Positions 1 to 8,316 of a stretch of DNA of 12,897 bases are shown piece after piece. How positions within the stretch are numbered: position 1 is the stretch's first letter; each line of letters starts with the position of its first letter. The stretch is from Euperipatoides rowelli (taxonomy: Eukaryota; Onychophora; Udeonychophora; Euonychophora; Peripatopsidae). The translations under genes were made by a program, and so were the position numbers. The notes beneath the pieces are model-generated. The model did not search any database. It worked only from the letters and a program-made list of their open reading frames with translations, and was not told where the DNA came from. The DNA is taken from the NCBI GenBank assembly GCA_003024985.2, contig PXIH01S0026409.1. One strand, given 5' to 3'.

Positions 1-132
1 CTACTGTGTCTCTCTCATTTGAGCTAGAATTTTTTTGTTTTGATTTTTAAAATCTGCATTAAATTTCAATTTTAAAAATGTATAAGTGCATTCCTAAATG
101 TTTTAGAATATATTTGTTAGACCACCTTAAAG

Positions 133-480
133 TCAAAATTTCAGAACCACTTGAAAAATCCAAAAAAATAAATAAATTACGAAAGGGTTAAGAACACTTG
201 GTTTTCTATGACCAAAAACACTGCATGTATTGTAAAATACACTCATTGCATGGATAAATAGAATGTTGTGTGCAACCTCCTCTCCATTGTGTTCAGGAAT
301 ATGATTAATATTCAATACAGGTATTGCATTGTGTTTTGAATTAGAAAACTGAAGAAAAACATTAGCCATGTGTGGTTACAGATGGTATAAAAACATAATT
401 GTATGTGGTGTCATCAACAGTTACTATTTTCTAATCAGAGGCCAGTTGCAGTGTTCAACAACAATAAGAGTATTAGCATC
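133..480 (-). pseudogene. Decayed C-terminal half of a PIN/FEN-like uncharacterised animal protein family
   Basis: Read on the minus strand from 480 downward, the translation gives DANTLIV. Two shifted frames later it gives VDDT, then HTIMFLYHL and, after a stop, HNILFIHAMS and FGHRKPSVL. These match in order an uncharacterised multi-copy animal family that I know by GDADTLIV, DDTD-LVLL-YH, LLFIHAWSGCDTTSA and FG-GK. The paired acidic motifs resemble the metal-binding residues of PIN/FEN1-type nucleases; that is an inference. At least two frameshifts and two stops break it, and the GCDTTSA block is scrambled to SVFYNTC. The reading stays open to 133, but similarity fades after PSVL. It is non-functional and continues the same decayed copy as the segment at 1287-1562. 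The family match rests on memory of motifs, not a search. Confidence 0.62.
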
Positions 481-1286
481 AGATTATTATTGTTGTTATA
501 CGTTTATTTATGAACAATATTTACATTGAAACACTAATGAAATTTACAATATAAAGCCCTAGCCTTTTCGGATGTGGGCTTTATTTGCAGTATAAATATC
601 ATTATAATAAATTAAAATTGAAATAAAGTAGAACAAAAAATTTAATTATAAAATTAAACTGAAAGATAAAGTTTTCCAATCAGTATTCGTAAATAATCAA
701 ACGAACAGAATCCGATGGATCACAAAAAGTCACATTCTTGATAAAATCCATTTCATCATTGCCTTTAATAGCAAGAAAAGTAACAGCACATAACCCAGTC
801 GTATTCAACATCTGAAGAACATCTGAAGAAAAGTAATGAAATATGGCTATAACTTGACTCCAAATTGTAACGTTTAACATTATGTAAACATTCACTAAAG
901 TCTTTATAATTCATCAAGACTGCAGAAACGAAGATTATCAACATAAAAAAAACGATAGAATTCAAATTTAGGTTGTATTAAAATAACATCAATAATAATT
1001 GATTTACAAAAGATTGTAGAAAAAAAGATGAATCCAACAAAAGTAATCTTAATCAGCCTCCAACGTTCCTGGAAATAACATATAGGCCTGTATTTGCAAA
1101 ATTTGCAAACAAAATCTGTTACAATTAAGGATTCCAACTGCTCATCCACTGCCAAGGAAGATCCAAAATGATTTAGAAGCCAATCCCACACGATTAAATT
1201 AAATAAAAAAAAGGAAACTTGTAAAAACAATATAAAAACAAAAAAAAATCAAACGACATTAGAACAATGGCTGCCAAAGGCGCTCT
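481..1286 (-). mobile_element. Retroposon-like insertion (about 0.8 kb) splitting the PIN-like relic
   Basis: This stretch separates QNS, ending at 1287, from DANTLIV, starting at 480, in a family where these motifs are almost adjacent. It is unlikely to be an intron: on the minus strand no GT lies at the start and no AG at the end. Its minus-strand 3' end carries AATAAA and then an A-rich (AAC/AAT) repeat tail at about 481-497, as expected for a reverse-transcribed element. Only AGA is shared at the two junctions, so a long target-site duplication is not visible. Inside are minus-strand reading frames at 904-1230 (with CKFCKYRPICYFQERW) and 680-895 (with FLAIKGNDEMDFIKNV). I do not recognise either; they may be parts of one frameshifted frame. 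It could be a 5'-truncated LINE, a long SINE or a retrocopied transcript. Confidence 0.55.
551..584 (-). repeat. Hairpin near the 3' end of the inserted element
   Basis: ATAAAGCCC at 551-559 is perfectly complementary to GGGCTTTAT at 576-584. On the minus strand the 16-base loop holds a further CC-GAAAA-GG mini-stem. It lies about 55 bases before the repeat tail of the insertion. Some LINEs and their partner SINEs carry a 3' stem-loop that their reverse transcriptase recognises. That role is inferred from position and shape only. Confidence 0.5.
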
Positions 1287-1562
1287 AGAATTTTGTATGA
1301 TATGACCATTGGACTTTAAGTGACAAATCAACATTTCTATCAAATGGTTCTTGTTGTAAAGATTAGCTAGAAAATCAGTTTGTTTGTAATAAATGTTCAC
1401 AGTTTCTGTATCAGTGACATTTGGAGATACATTATGTATTGGTCTTTTTTGGTACTCATGATCTTTAATTGAAGCCTCTACATATACATGGACATTACTG
1501 TTCCTTTCTCATTACCATAAAGGTGCTGAATTATGTGAAGGTACTGATTCATAACTGAAACA
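1287..1562 (-). pseudogene. Decayed N-terminal half of the same PIN/FEN-like family
   Basis: Minus-strand translation gives YLHIIQHLYGN (from about 1543), then after a frameshift ASIKDHEYQKR, then QTDFLANLYNKNHLIEML and GHIIQNS up to the insertion at 1286. These follow the family order I recall: a YG block, FDGY-GPSTKDH-H-RR, FL-N-NK-F-L, and then the GDADTLIV block, here found at 480 across the insertion. The FDGY motif falls at the frameshift and is not readable. No start codon or promoter is evident and the N-terminal part is not detectable beyond about 1562. The copy was probably already dead or dispensable when the insertion landed. This is a partial, broken copy, not a gene. Confidence 0.6.
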
Positions 1563-1581
1563 CATGCTAAAAATAGCATGT
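1562..1581. repeat. Perfect 8-bp inverted repeat with AAAA loop
   Basis: ACATGCTA and TAGCATGT are exact reverse complements separated by four A. It lies just beyond the last recognisable codon of the PIN-like relic. It could fold as a small hairpin; no function can be assigned. Confidence 0.6.
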
Positions 1582-4500
1582 ATTTTTATTAATTTTCCTC
1601 ATGTTTTTTGGGTGAACATGCATCCCACACATGCACATGTCTTTAGGGGGTGGGAGGGTGTTTTAACAATTACAAATTTTTATTTTCATTAATTAAAAAT
1701 TGCCGTAGGTTTTTCAGTTTTGTCAAAAAAACATTTCTAAAACTATATTATTTTACATATTTACTCTCTTTGAATTGTGTATTGAATGACACCTCATACA
1801 CATGTGACTCTTAGTTACCGTAATTTTTTTTAAAAGCATTACCTCTGGTCATGGGACCCTGGCACATGCACACTGTTTATTTTTGAAAATTAGCTCTTAA
1901 CCTAGGACCATAGGAAGATGGAGGGTACATTAAATACATAAACAACTAAGATATTAATAAAATATTGTATTATTATAAATATACATACTACATGTATGAG
2001 GGAAGACCAATGGAGGTCCCTTTAATATCAGCATCCTTTGTGATGGAACTAATGCACTGTAATCTTAATTCATATTATCATAGGTGTTGTAACAATCACC
2101 TAACAAGAACCAGAAATGACATCATTAGCTGGAATAAAAGATCACATCTAGGCGAAGTGGTCTAACAGGAAAATGAAGTGACCTTTGACCCAGATCAGAA
2201 AGGCCCACCATCTTGTTTTGATGGAAGAGACAATTGAGTTTGCAAAACAGCCAGTGGCACCAAAAAATTATAAGGGGTAATAAGCACAATAATATCGGTA
2301 ATAAGAGCAGAATCTCATCATAACTCAGTTTAGTGATATCGGCTAAAAAATAAGAGGAAAAACCTTATTAAAGTAGGGAATTTTTGAATTATGCCTTTTT
2401 TATTTTTAAATAAAATTTGAAATTAATCTATTTTAATTTCAATATTATTGATAATTACAAATAAAATTAAAACTGTTTATTGTAGCCAAACATTTTTTTT
2501 CCATTCATATTTAAACTAATATAAATAAAGTTGTAATTTTTTTAAAAAAAACATATTTATCATTGATGCCTTATAAAGAATTGGCTATCAAACAATTGCA
2601 ATTCTAGAGTTAATGAACGGAGGTTAAGAAATGGTTGCTAAATTCAAAACTATTATTTGTCAAATTTGAATTTTGCTTATTTGAATAATATGGAATTACA
2701 CCTAATAAACTTAGATTAACAATTTTTTTTTTTTAGTTTCTTTTCCCTGGAAAAATTGATCCCGCCTACTTTCAAACCAAATCTCTGAAATTTCAGTAGG
2801 CCCTAATCTTTCTATTCATAATAGATTTGATTAAAAAAAATCATAGAAAAAAAAAAACAATCTTAATAGATAACTTGAAGTCAATTATATTCTTTATTTA
2901 GAGTTAAAATCAGTTATCTACTTTTTAATATCTTATTGTTGCTATGTGAGTGAGAATCTATCTAAAAGTGTGATCAGACAGGTTTAGTTGTAATTTGTTT
3001 TAAATGCTTAAGTAAAATTAAATCCAAATTCTTACTTGATGAATAGCGGCCTATATTGGTTTGTGCTTTCCATTTAAGTGAATTGCAGTTCCATGTAACA
3101 TCACCAGTAGTATGCTATCTAGTAGTAAGGAGCCATAACATGCATGCGAACATGGCCCATTGCTTAAAAGATAAAAATGATAAAATAAGACATTAGAAAC
3201 CTAGTATTTAAATAACACATTTAGCATATACTGTAACTACAATAATAATCTATTGCATCAAGGATCTACAAAAAAAGTAGTTTTAGTTAACAAGTCAATT
3301 AATCCTTTAAACCAAAAAATACACTTGCAAATGAATCTATTGTCTTCAATTTACATCAGGTGTGTGATTGATCTAACCAGATCTATACAACCTGTTCCTG
3401 CTTCATTAAATGAATGTGCAATATTTAACATTAAGTGACCAGCTCAATGACAATCATCTCTTTTAAAAGAAATGTTGTTGTAATTTGCATCACGTGATAG
3501 CATGGTAAGAGGAAGATGCTAGACTAATACCGTCCACCCCCATGCCAGCAATCAGTTGTTTAAGGCAAATTATTATCAACTATTCCACTGAAAAGCTACT
3601 TCTATTTCTAGTTCTTCTATTAAGGTTATAGATGTCCTGAGTTAAGTGGCAGCCTACAGTCCTTCTCTTTTACCATTTGTTCTACTGTCTACTGTTGTTT
3701 CTAAATGCCAACTTTCTACACTGTAATGTAGTCCATAGCCTACAGTATACATTCAGTTCATATTTGAGCATTATATACAGTACATGCATATAAGGCAAAC
3801 AAAAAAAATCAATTAGCTTTGAGGTTGAAATATACTAAATTAAAAAAAAGCTTATCAAATAAAAGTAAGAGTTTATTAACACCATCCTTCAAAGATTATT
3901 GTCACTTTAACCATTGTAATTTTTGATTTACTGAGGGCTCGCCTATAGAAATTCAATTGCCTTAGATATCTCAGTGAATCATCCGCACAGGCATAAATAA
4001 ACCCACCCACTTGCTTCTAAATGAAAAAATAATACAGTATACACTGGCCTAGCCTATTCACTATAAAATTTAAAAAAAAAGACTAAATAAGATAACAGTG
4101 AACAACTTGACACCTGTAGGCTACTTAGCTAAATTGAATCTTTTGACATTTCTCATTCTATTATTTTTTCCAAATATATGTAGGTAACAATGTCCAGCTG
4201 TGCATATTTCTTTGACCTGATTGTCAAGAGATAATTGTGGCAGGCTACCTTTGTTTTTATGAATGGGAAAGCGATTGGAAGGAAGAGTGCTTATTCATTA
4301 GTTTCTTTTTTTCTTTAAAAAAAATCTAAATACTTAAGAGAAATTGTTAATCATAATACAAACTTTAAATATAACCTTAAAGGAATTGTAATATGATCTC
4401 GTAATACAAACATTAAAGAATGGAGATGCATTTTTTACCTGTTAATTTATCTTTACAGAATCCTATTGTTATGCAAAGGCCTCAGTAGGCCTAATGATTT

Positions 4501-5522
4501 CAGTGCATGATTACCATTTTATTAATTTTTTTTTATTTTTTAGATATAGATCCTGTGTTGAAAAAAAGGCACAAGAGTTAAGAAACAAGCCAAATAATTA
4601 AATGAATAATAGTTTATAGACAGGCTCGTTTCTAAGTAGCCTATAGGCCAAATTTAAACTAAGTCAACAAAAGTGACCTTTTTTCTGAATCTACAAACAT
4701 AAAAAATTTGTAAAGTGGTATAAGTTATGTAGCCTAGTGTTGTGTATAATACTGTTAGAGGACATTATTTAAAAATTTTAAAGTTATTTTAAGTTACCGG
4801 TAGTTTTCTAGATAAAAAGGCCTCATAAATACTTCACTCTACATTTTACACAGTAGATTATTCAACATGTAGTCTCAAGTTTATAATAAACTAAGTTTTG
4901 AAAAGAAAAATATCTAAATGTGTTTACTTTCATAGACTAGGTTATTTAGGGTAAAGCATACATGGTATGTATAAGCTTATTGTCTTTTTCCATCTCCACC
5001 CATATTATATTTAATTTATAACATGGATATAAATAATAACAATGCAAGATTTCTGGGTGGGAGGAAGTATTTGACCCCATAAGTTTTCACAGGGATGCTG
5101 ACTCTAGAATAGGCAGGGGTGACTAACAAATTCACCCTTCAAAAATATTGTTTAATAGCCATGGAAATGCCTTGTTTTATTGGCCTACCTACAAAAAAGT
5201 ATAAAAAAAGGTCTGTTTATAGTATAGCATATAGACAAGAAACTAACAAAAATAACAAAATGTATAACAAATAGCATAATCTATGTGCCAATCTAAAAAT
5301 ACAAAATAAAATAGTAATATTGTGTCTACTTAGTTATTAAGCTAAACATAGAGTCAGCCAAACCGCAGAGATTTATGATAATGGGAGGCATCTTCCTTGT
5401 CAAGTTTTGTTGAAGGCATTTGTTATATCAAAATAGTTCACCTATACTATGTTCATCAGTCATTGTTTGGTTTGCACCTAGTGGTTTAGTCAGTTGGAGA
5501 AAGAATAGTCTTGTATAACATT
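1582..5522. other. Noncoding A+T-rich stretch, no gene recognised
   Basis: About 3.9 kb without a convincing coding region. The longest open frames, at 1965-2165 and 3253-3438, are short, lack recognisable motifs and read as chance translation of A+T-rich DNA. The stretch holds homopolymer A and T runs, scattered TACAGTA/TACTGTA and GGCCTA-type motifs, TACCGGTA at 4795-4802 and TAGGCCTA at 4496-4503. A 9-bp inverted repeat (TAGATAACT/AGTTATCTA) lies at 2867-2875 and 2912-2920. It may be intron or intergenic DNA. I see no RNA gene. Confidence 0.55.
2179..2191 (-). promoter_or_regulatory. DR1-type nuclear-receptor-like motif
   Basis: TGACCTTTGACCC reads on the minus strand as GGGTCA-A-AGGTCA. 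This is the classical direct-repeat-1 arrangement bound by RXR, HNF4 or PPAR-type receptors. There is no nearby promoter or gene start, and such motifs also occur within dispersed repeats. It is a sequence match only. Confidence 0.2.
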
Positions 5523-5524
5523 TT

Positions 5525-5530
5525 TTTATT
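5525..5530 (-). promoter_or_regulatory. Candidate polyadenylation signal AATAAA
   Basis: AATAAA on the minus strand, about 95 bases after the TAG that ends the candidate exon at 5623-5853. The spacing would suit a short 3' untranslated region. AATAAA is frequent by chance in DNA this A+T-rich. Confidence 0.25.
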
Positions 5531-5622
5531 CATTCATTTTTAATATAAGATTAATGATTTTAGTCTAAATGATTTGATGTATCAAACGTTTTAAATTTCT
5601 AATTAAAAATTAAGACAATTAT

Positions 5623-5853
5623 CTACTTGTCCATATAATATAGATCTGAACCATTTAAAGGTATCCAGAAAACAATTTTATATACTGTAAGGCAGCCATA
5701 ATTGCAATAGATTCCTAAATCTGCACCTTTTATATTAGGTGACAAAACTTTTTCAAAATGACCAGCATAAAAAGGTATGTCAATGAATTCAATGCTAGCC
5801 TGCTTATTATTGAATTCATTTTTATTTTGGACATTTTGAAAAGGTTTTATCAC
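5623..5853 (-). CDS. Candidate terminal coding exon of an unrecognised gene
   Basis: The minus strand reads TTTCTATTTTAG at 5865-5854, a strong pyrimidine-rich splice acceptor, directly followed by 76 open codons and TAG. The frame opens exactly at the acceptor. Its composition is balanced for this region, with FIDIPFYAGHFEKVLSP, KGADLGIYCNYG, VFWIPLNGSDLYYMDK, four tryptophan/cysteine residues and many charged ones. That looks more like a folded protein than translated low-complexity DNA. An alternative reading is an internal exon ending at a weak donor (AA|GTAGAT) at the stop. The first codon is GTG, so it is not a self-contained gene. I cannot name the family and see no clear upstream exon on the minus strand between 6202 and 7994. 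The SINE at 5918-6186 would lie in the preceding intron. Confidence 0.4.
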   Translation of the reverse strand: MIKPFQNVQNKNEFNNKQASIEFIDIPFYAGHFEKVLSPNIKGADLGIYCNYGCLTVYKIVFWIPLNGSDLYYMDK

Positions 5854-5902
5854 CTAAAATAGAAAGTACAGGTTTAGAAATCTATTATAATTAGTAGGCT
5901 TT

Positions 5903-5917
5903 ATAAAATTGTTTTCT
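5903..5917. repeat. Left target-site duplication of the SINE
   Basis: ATAAAATTGTTTTCT, identical over 15 bases to 6187-6201. It ends exactly where the A/T-rich tail of the element begins. A 15-bp duplication is typical of insertion by LINE-type target-primed reverse transcription. Confidence 0.85.
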
Positions 5918-6109
5918 TTTTTAAATAAATCGCCCCTCCAACGGGAGAAGAGATGTATTTTTTTGAGGTTATCAATTTAAATACGCCAAATACTTTATAA
6001 ATAATACACCAGAAACAGATTCCTAAGATGTTAACAAGGGCAGCGTACTTGGAAAAACCCAAAGCGAGCTGTTACAGCTAGGGAAAAAAACGTTCCTTAA
6101 CTGCCCAAG

Positions 6110-6118
6110 CCGCGAACC
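6110..6118 (-). promoter_or_regulatory. B-box-like internal polymerase III promoter motif
   Basis: GGTTCGCGG on the minus strand matches the start of the B-box consensus GGTTCGANTCC but diverges in the second half. Placed 56 bases after the A-box-like motif. Confidence 0.45.
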
Positions 6119-6147
6119 TGTACACCTCAGCATATGCCTTCAGTTCA

Positions 6148-6171
6148 TCAAGCGGAGGTGAATCCGCTTGA
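6148..6171. repeat. 9-bp perfect hairpin in the SINE head
   Basis: TCAAGCGGA at 6148-6156 and TCCGCTTGA at 6163-6171 are exact complements around a GGTGAA loop. It overlaps the A-box-like motif. A tRNA would fold short D and anticodon arms here, so the long perfect stem is a departure from a plain tRNA head. Confidence 0.65.
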
Positions 6172-6174
6172 CCA
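6164..6174 (-). promoter_or_regulatory. A-box-like internal polymerase III promoter motif
   Basis: TGGTCAAGCGG on the minus strand fits the tRNA A-box pattern TRGYNNARNNG. It starts 13 bases into the element, a little further in than in a mature tRNA. Confidence 0.5.
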
Positions 6175-6186
6175 CGGAACCGAGAC

Positions 6187-6201
6187 ATAAAATTGTTTTC
6201 T
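6187..6201. repeat. Right target-site duplication of the SINE
   Basis: Second exact copy of ATAAAATTGTTTTCT. It abuts the 5' end of the minus-strand element. Confidence 0.85.
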
Positions 6202-6367
6202 ACACATTTAAATGGTTTAAATAAAAATAATTTTAGTATTGCCTGTTTCACATGATGAGATCTAATAAAGCATAATCTAGCAAAATTATATATTGGCCTT
6301 AGAATAATTTATATTTTGCAACGTGAGTGTACACACCTTAAAAAAAATTTTTTTTAATTAAAATTTC

Positions 6368-6388
6368 TTTTTTTTTTTGGGGGGGGGG
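6368..6388. repeat. T11-G10 homopolymer junction
   Basis: Eleven T followed directly by ten G, then purine-rich AGGGAG. It is prone to length change by slippage and to sequencing error. Confidence 0.8.
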
Positions 6389-6792
6389 AGGGAGATAGAA
6401 TTTTTCATTTCTCCTCCTCTAAACCACGGCTCTTCTATTGATTTAAGAAGAGGTGGGTAATAGATGGAACTCTAAAATATTTTTGTTCAATATGTAAACT
6501 AAGAGGTAGACGGGTTAACTTCTCTTCCCCATACAAAAGATATTGGCAGCAGGAAAGGCAAACATTAAGGGAAGGAACTGCAATAGAATTTTAAATACGA
6601 TAGGTTTAAAAAAAAAATTGTATATTTTAAAATAACTAAGTTATCTCATTACATGTGCTAAAATGATCTATTCTTTTTTTATTATTATTTTTTTAACTGA
6701 TTAATTAAACTTTTAGAACAAAAAAAAATGCAGAACAAGTGAACAAGACACACGAAAATATTGATTTGTAGGCCTAAACAAAATATTTGGCA

Positions 6793-6807
6793 TAGGCCTA
6801 CCGGTAG
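6793..6807. repeat. Overlapping palindromes TAGGCCTA and TACCGGTA
   Basis: TAGGCCTA at 6793-6800 overlaps TACCGGTA at 6799-6806 by two bases. Further TAGGCCTA copies occur at 4496, 6769 and 6977, and TACCGGTA at 4795. A 12-bp palindrome TAGCCTAGGCTA follows at 6993-7004. Confidence 0.7.
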
Positions 6808-7710
6808 TTTAAAAAAAAAAAAAAGTTTTAAATAATGTTAATCAATCGTCAAATTTAAAATTTAAAGTTATTCTAATTAGTTATAAATTTAACAATTTTG
6901 CTATTCATATAGTTTCTCATTCAACAATGAATCATTTACTAATGTTATATGAAGATCACGGGATAAATAACAATTATAGGCCTACTAGCTAATAGCCTAG
7001 GCTACCCCAGCTTCACGTGATAATTTTTCGAGGCACATGTAAATAAATGATGACCATATAAAAATTAAACTTTTAATACTGCTTTTTCATAACATGCATT
7101 TTGTTATCCAAAAACTTTTAACAATTCTTTTTAATTCATTACCTCAGTTCTCTTAAAAGGCCACAATTTCCATTAAATTAGCCCAAGAGAACTTGAAATT
7201 AATTAAATTCAAGTCGCAGCCACACGCCATCTGTTGCAAATACTGGAAACTAAATTTTAATTTCAAAATTTCTTTTAGAGATCCACAAACCCATGATAGT
7301 TATAGCATGTTTACTTACAGTTACATGTACTAATTTAAAATTGCATTAAAATAATTTGTGTCATTAATATAATGGCAGTGAATTTGAAATGATTCTTAAA
7401 TTAATTTAATTTTTATTAAAATAAGTTAATGAATTAATTTATTTTCTTTTATTATTTGCAATGTATTATGTCATCAGACAATAATAGCACTTTAGTTGGC
7501 TACAAATAAAAACATTAAAAAAATTAAAAAAAAAAATGTTTATATCTAAAATGAATATTATTGATGTGTGTTGTTATGTGTAATAAATGAATTAATATTG
7601 TTAAAACTAATTTATCAAATGTTTTAACCTTCTCTGTTGTGTAACAAGGGTCTAAATGCCCCTAACGTCACATCAGGAGGCAGCAAAATGTGCCTTGAAG
7701 TTAAAAAATT

Positions 7711-7728
7711 ATACAGTATATACTGTAT
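7711..7728. repeat. 18-bp perfect palindrome
   Basis: ATACAGTATATACTGTAT is its own reverse complement with no spacer. The half-site TACAGTA/TACTGTA recurs elsewhere in the window (near 3230, 3745, 3776, 4034, 5682, 9185, 10915). No function is known from the sequence. Confidence 0.75.
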
Positions 7729-7994
7729 TCAATTTTTTATATTAAGAAATAAACACGTGTGGTCAAGGGTGCTCAACCAAAAACGTAGGTAGTTAATATA
7801 AACTAACGATTAATGGTTATCAAAATGTCCATACAGCCAAAAAAAAAAGGCTTATCAAAATATTTTGTTTGGAAGAATATTAACAGAAATTGGGGCATCA
7901 GAAGCCAACTTTGCTCCCCCTCCCAAAAAAAAAAGTCTAGATTCACCACTGGTCTATACCAACAATATTATTCATTTTAATTAACTTACACTAA

Positions 7995-8088
7995 TCTCTT
8001 CCTCTCTCTTCTCTCTTCTTCTCTATCCCTCTAACTCTTTCTCCCTCTCTCTTCTATCTCCCTACTTTCTCTCCCTCCCTCACTCACT
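7995..8088. repeat. Pyrimidine tract (CT-rich low complexity)
   Basis: About 94 bases almost wholly C and T on the plus strand, mostly TCTC/CCCT/CTT runs with a few isolated A. It is a degenerate CT microsatellite that could in principle adopt triplex structure if longer mirror repeats are present; I see none that is perfect. It ends about 230 bases before the minisatellite. Confidence 0.75.
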
Positions 8089-8316
8089 AAGGGGTGTTGC
8101 TAGGGATAGAGGGGAATCTCCACTTCCAACTTTTGCTGAAATTCCGACAGTTGCAAAATTTTATATTTATGTTTGCAGTTGGTAAAAATGCAATTTAAGG
8201 AGACGGTAAATAAAAAAATATGATCAAAGCTTTGTGTGCTGGATGGGTATTTTAAAATAATGACTTGGAAAAATGGATGCACTAATATGGATCTTAAGAT
8301 AAGATGCAAGGCCCTA

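Larger units (their letters stand above)
5918..6186 (-). mobile_element. Complete SINE-like retroposon, 269 bp, tRNA-like head
   Basis: The element lies between perfect 15-bp direct repeats, so both ends are fixed by the sequence. In the minus direction it starts with GTCTCGGTTCCG, then an A-box-like TGGTCAAGCGG, and 56 bases on a B-box-like GGTTCGCGG. That spacing is wider than in ordinary tRNAs and closer to tRNAs with a long variable arm (Leu/Ser type). The body follows, and it ends in GGGGCGATTTATTTAAAAAAG, a short A/T-rich tail. It is G+C-richer than its surroundings. SINEs are short, noncoding, made by RNA polymerase III and moved by LINE proteins. I do not recognise the body or its core. 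A run of seven T about 97 bases from the start would be expected to stop polymerase III, so this copy may not yield full-length RNA. It lies upstream of the candidate exon on the same strand. Confidence 0.78.
6202..7994. other. Noncoding A+T-rich stretch, no gene recognised
   Basis: No open frame worth reporting on either strand. Contents: a T11-G10 homopolymer junction at 6368-6388, palindrome-rich DNA at 6769-7004, an 18-bp palindrome at 7711-7728, and an A-run followed by TCTAGATTCACCACTGG near 7937-7953. The last string resembles a sequence I have seen repeatedly next to dispersed repeats in animal genomes. No RNA gene is evident. Confidence 0.5.

Noticed and set aside
1965-3438. Short plus-strand frames at 1965-2165 and 3253-3438
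   Set aside because: No motifs, no splice or start context, and lengths expected by chance in several kilobases of noncoding DNA.
6430-6452. 7-bp inverted repeat CTCTTCT/AGAAGAG
   Set aside because: Short and in purine/pyrimidine-biased DNA, where such matches are common.
7140-7240. Possible minus-strand exon (CAACAG acceptor, GAG|GTAATG donor, ATGGCGTGTGGCTGC)
   Set aside because: All three frames meet a stop before the donor, so it cannot be an internal coding exon. An untranslated exon cannot be excluded, but nothing supports it.
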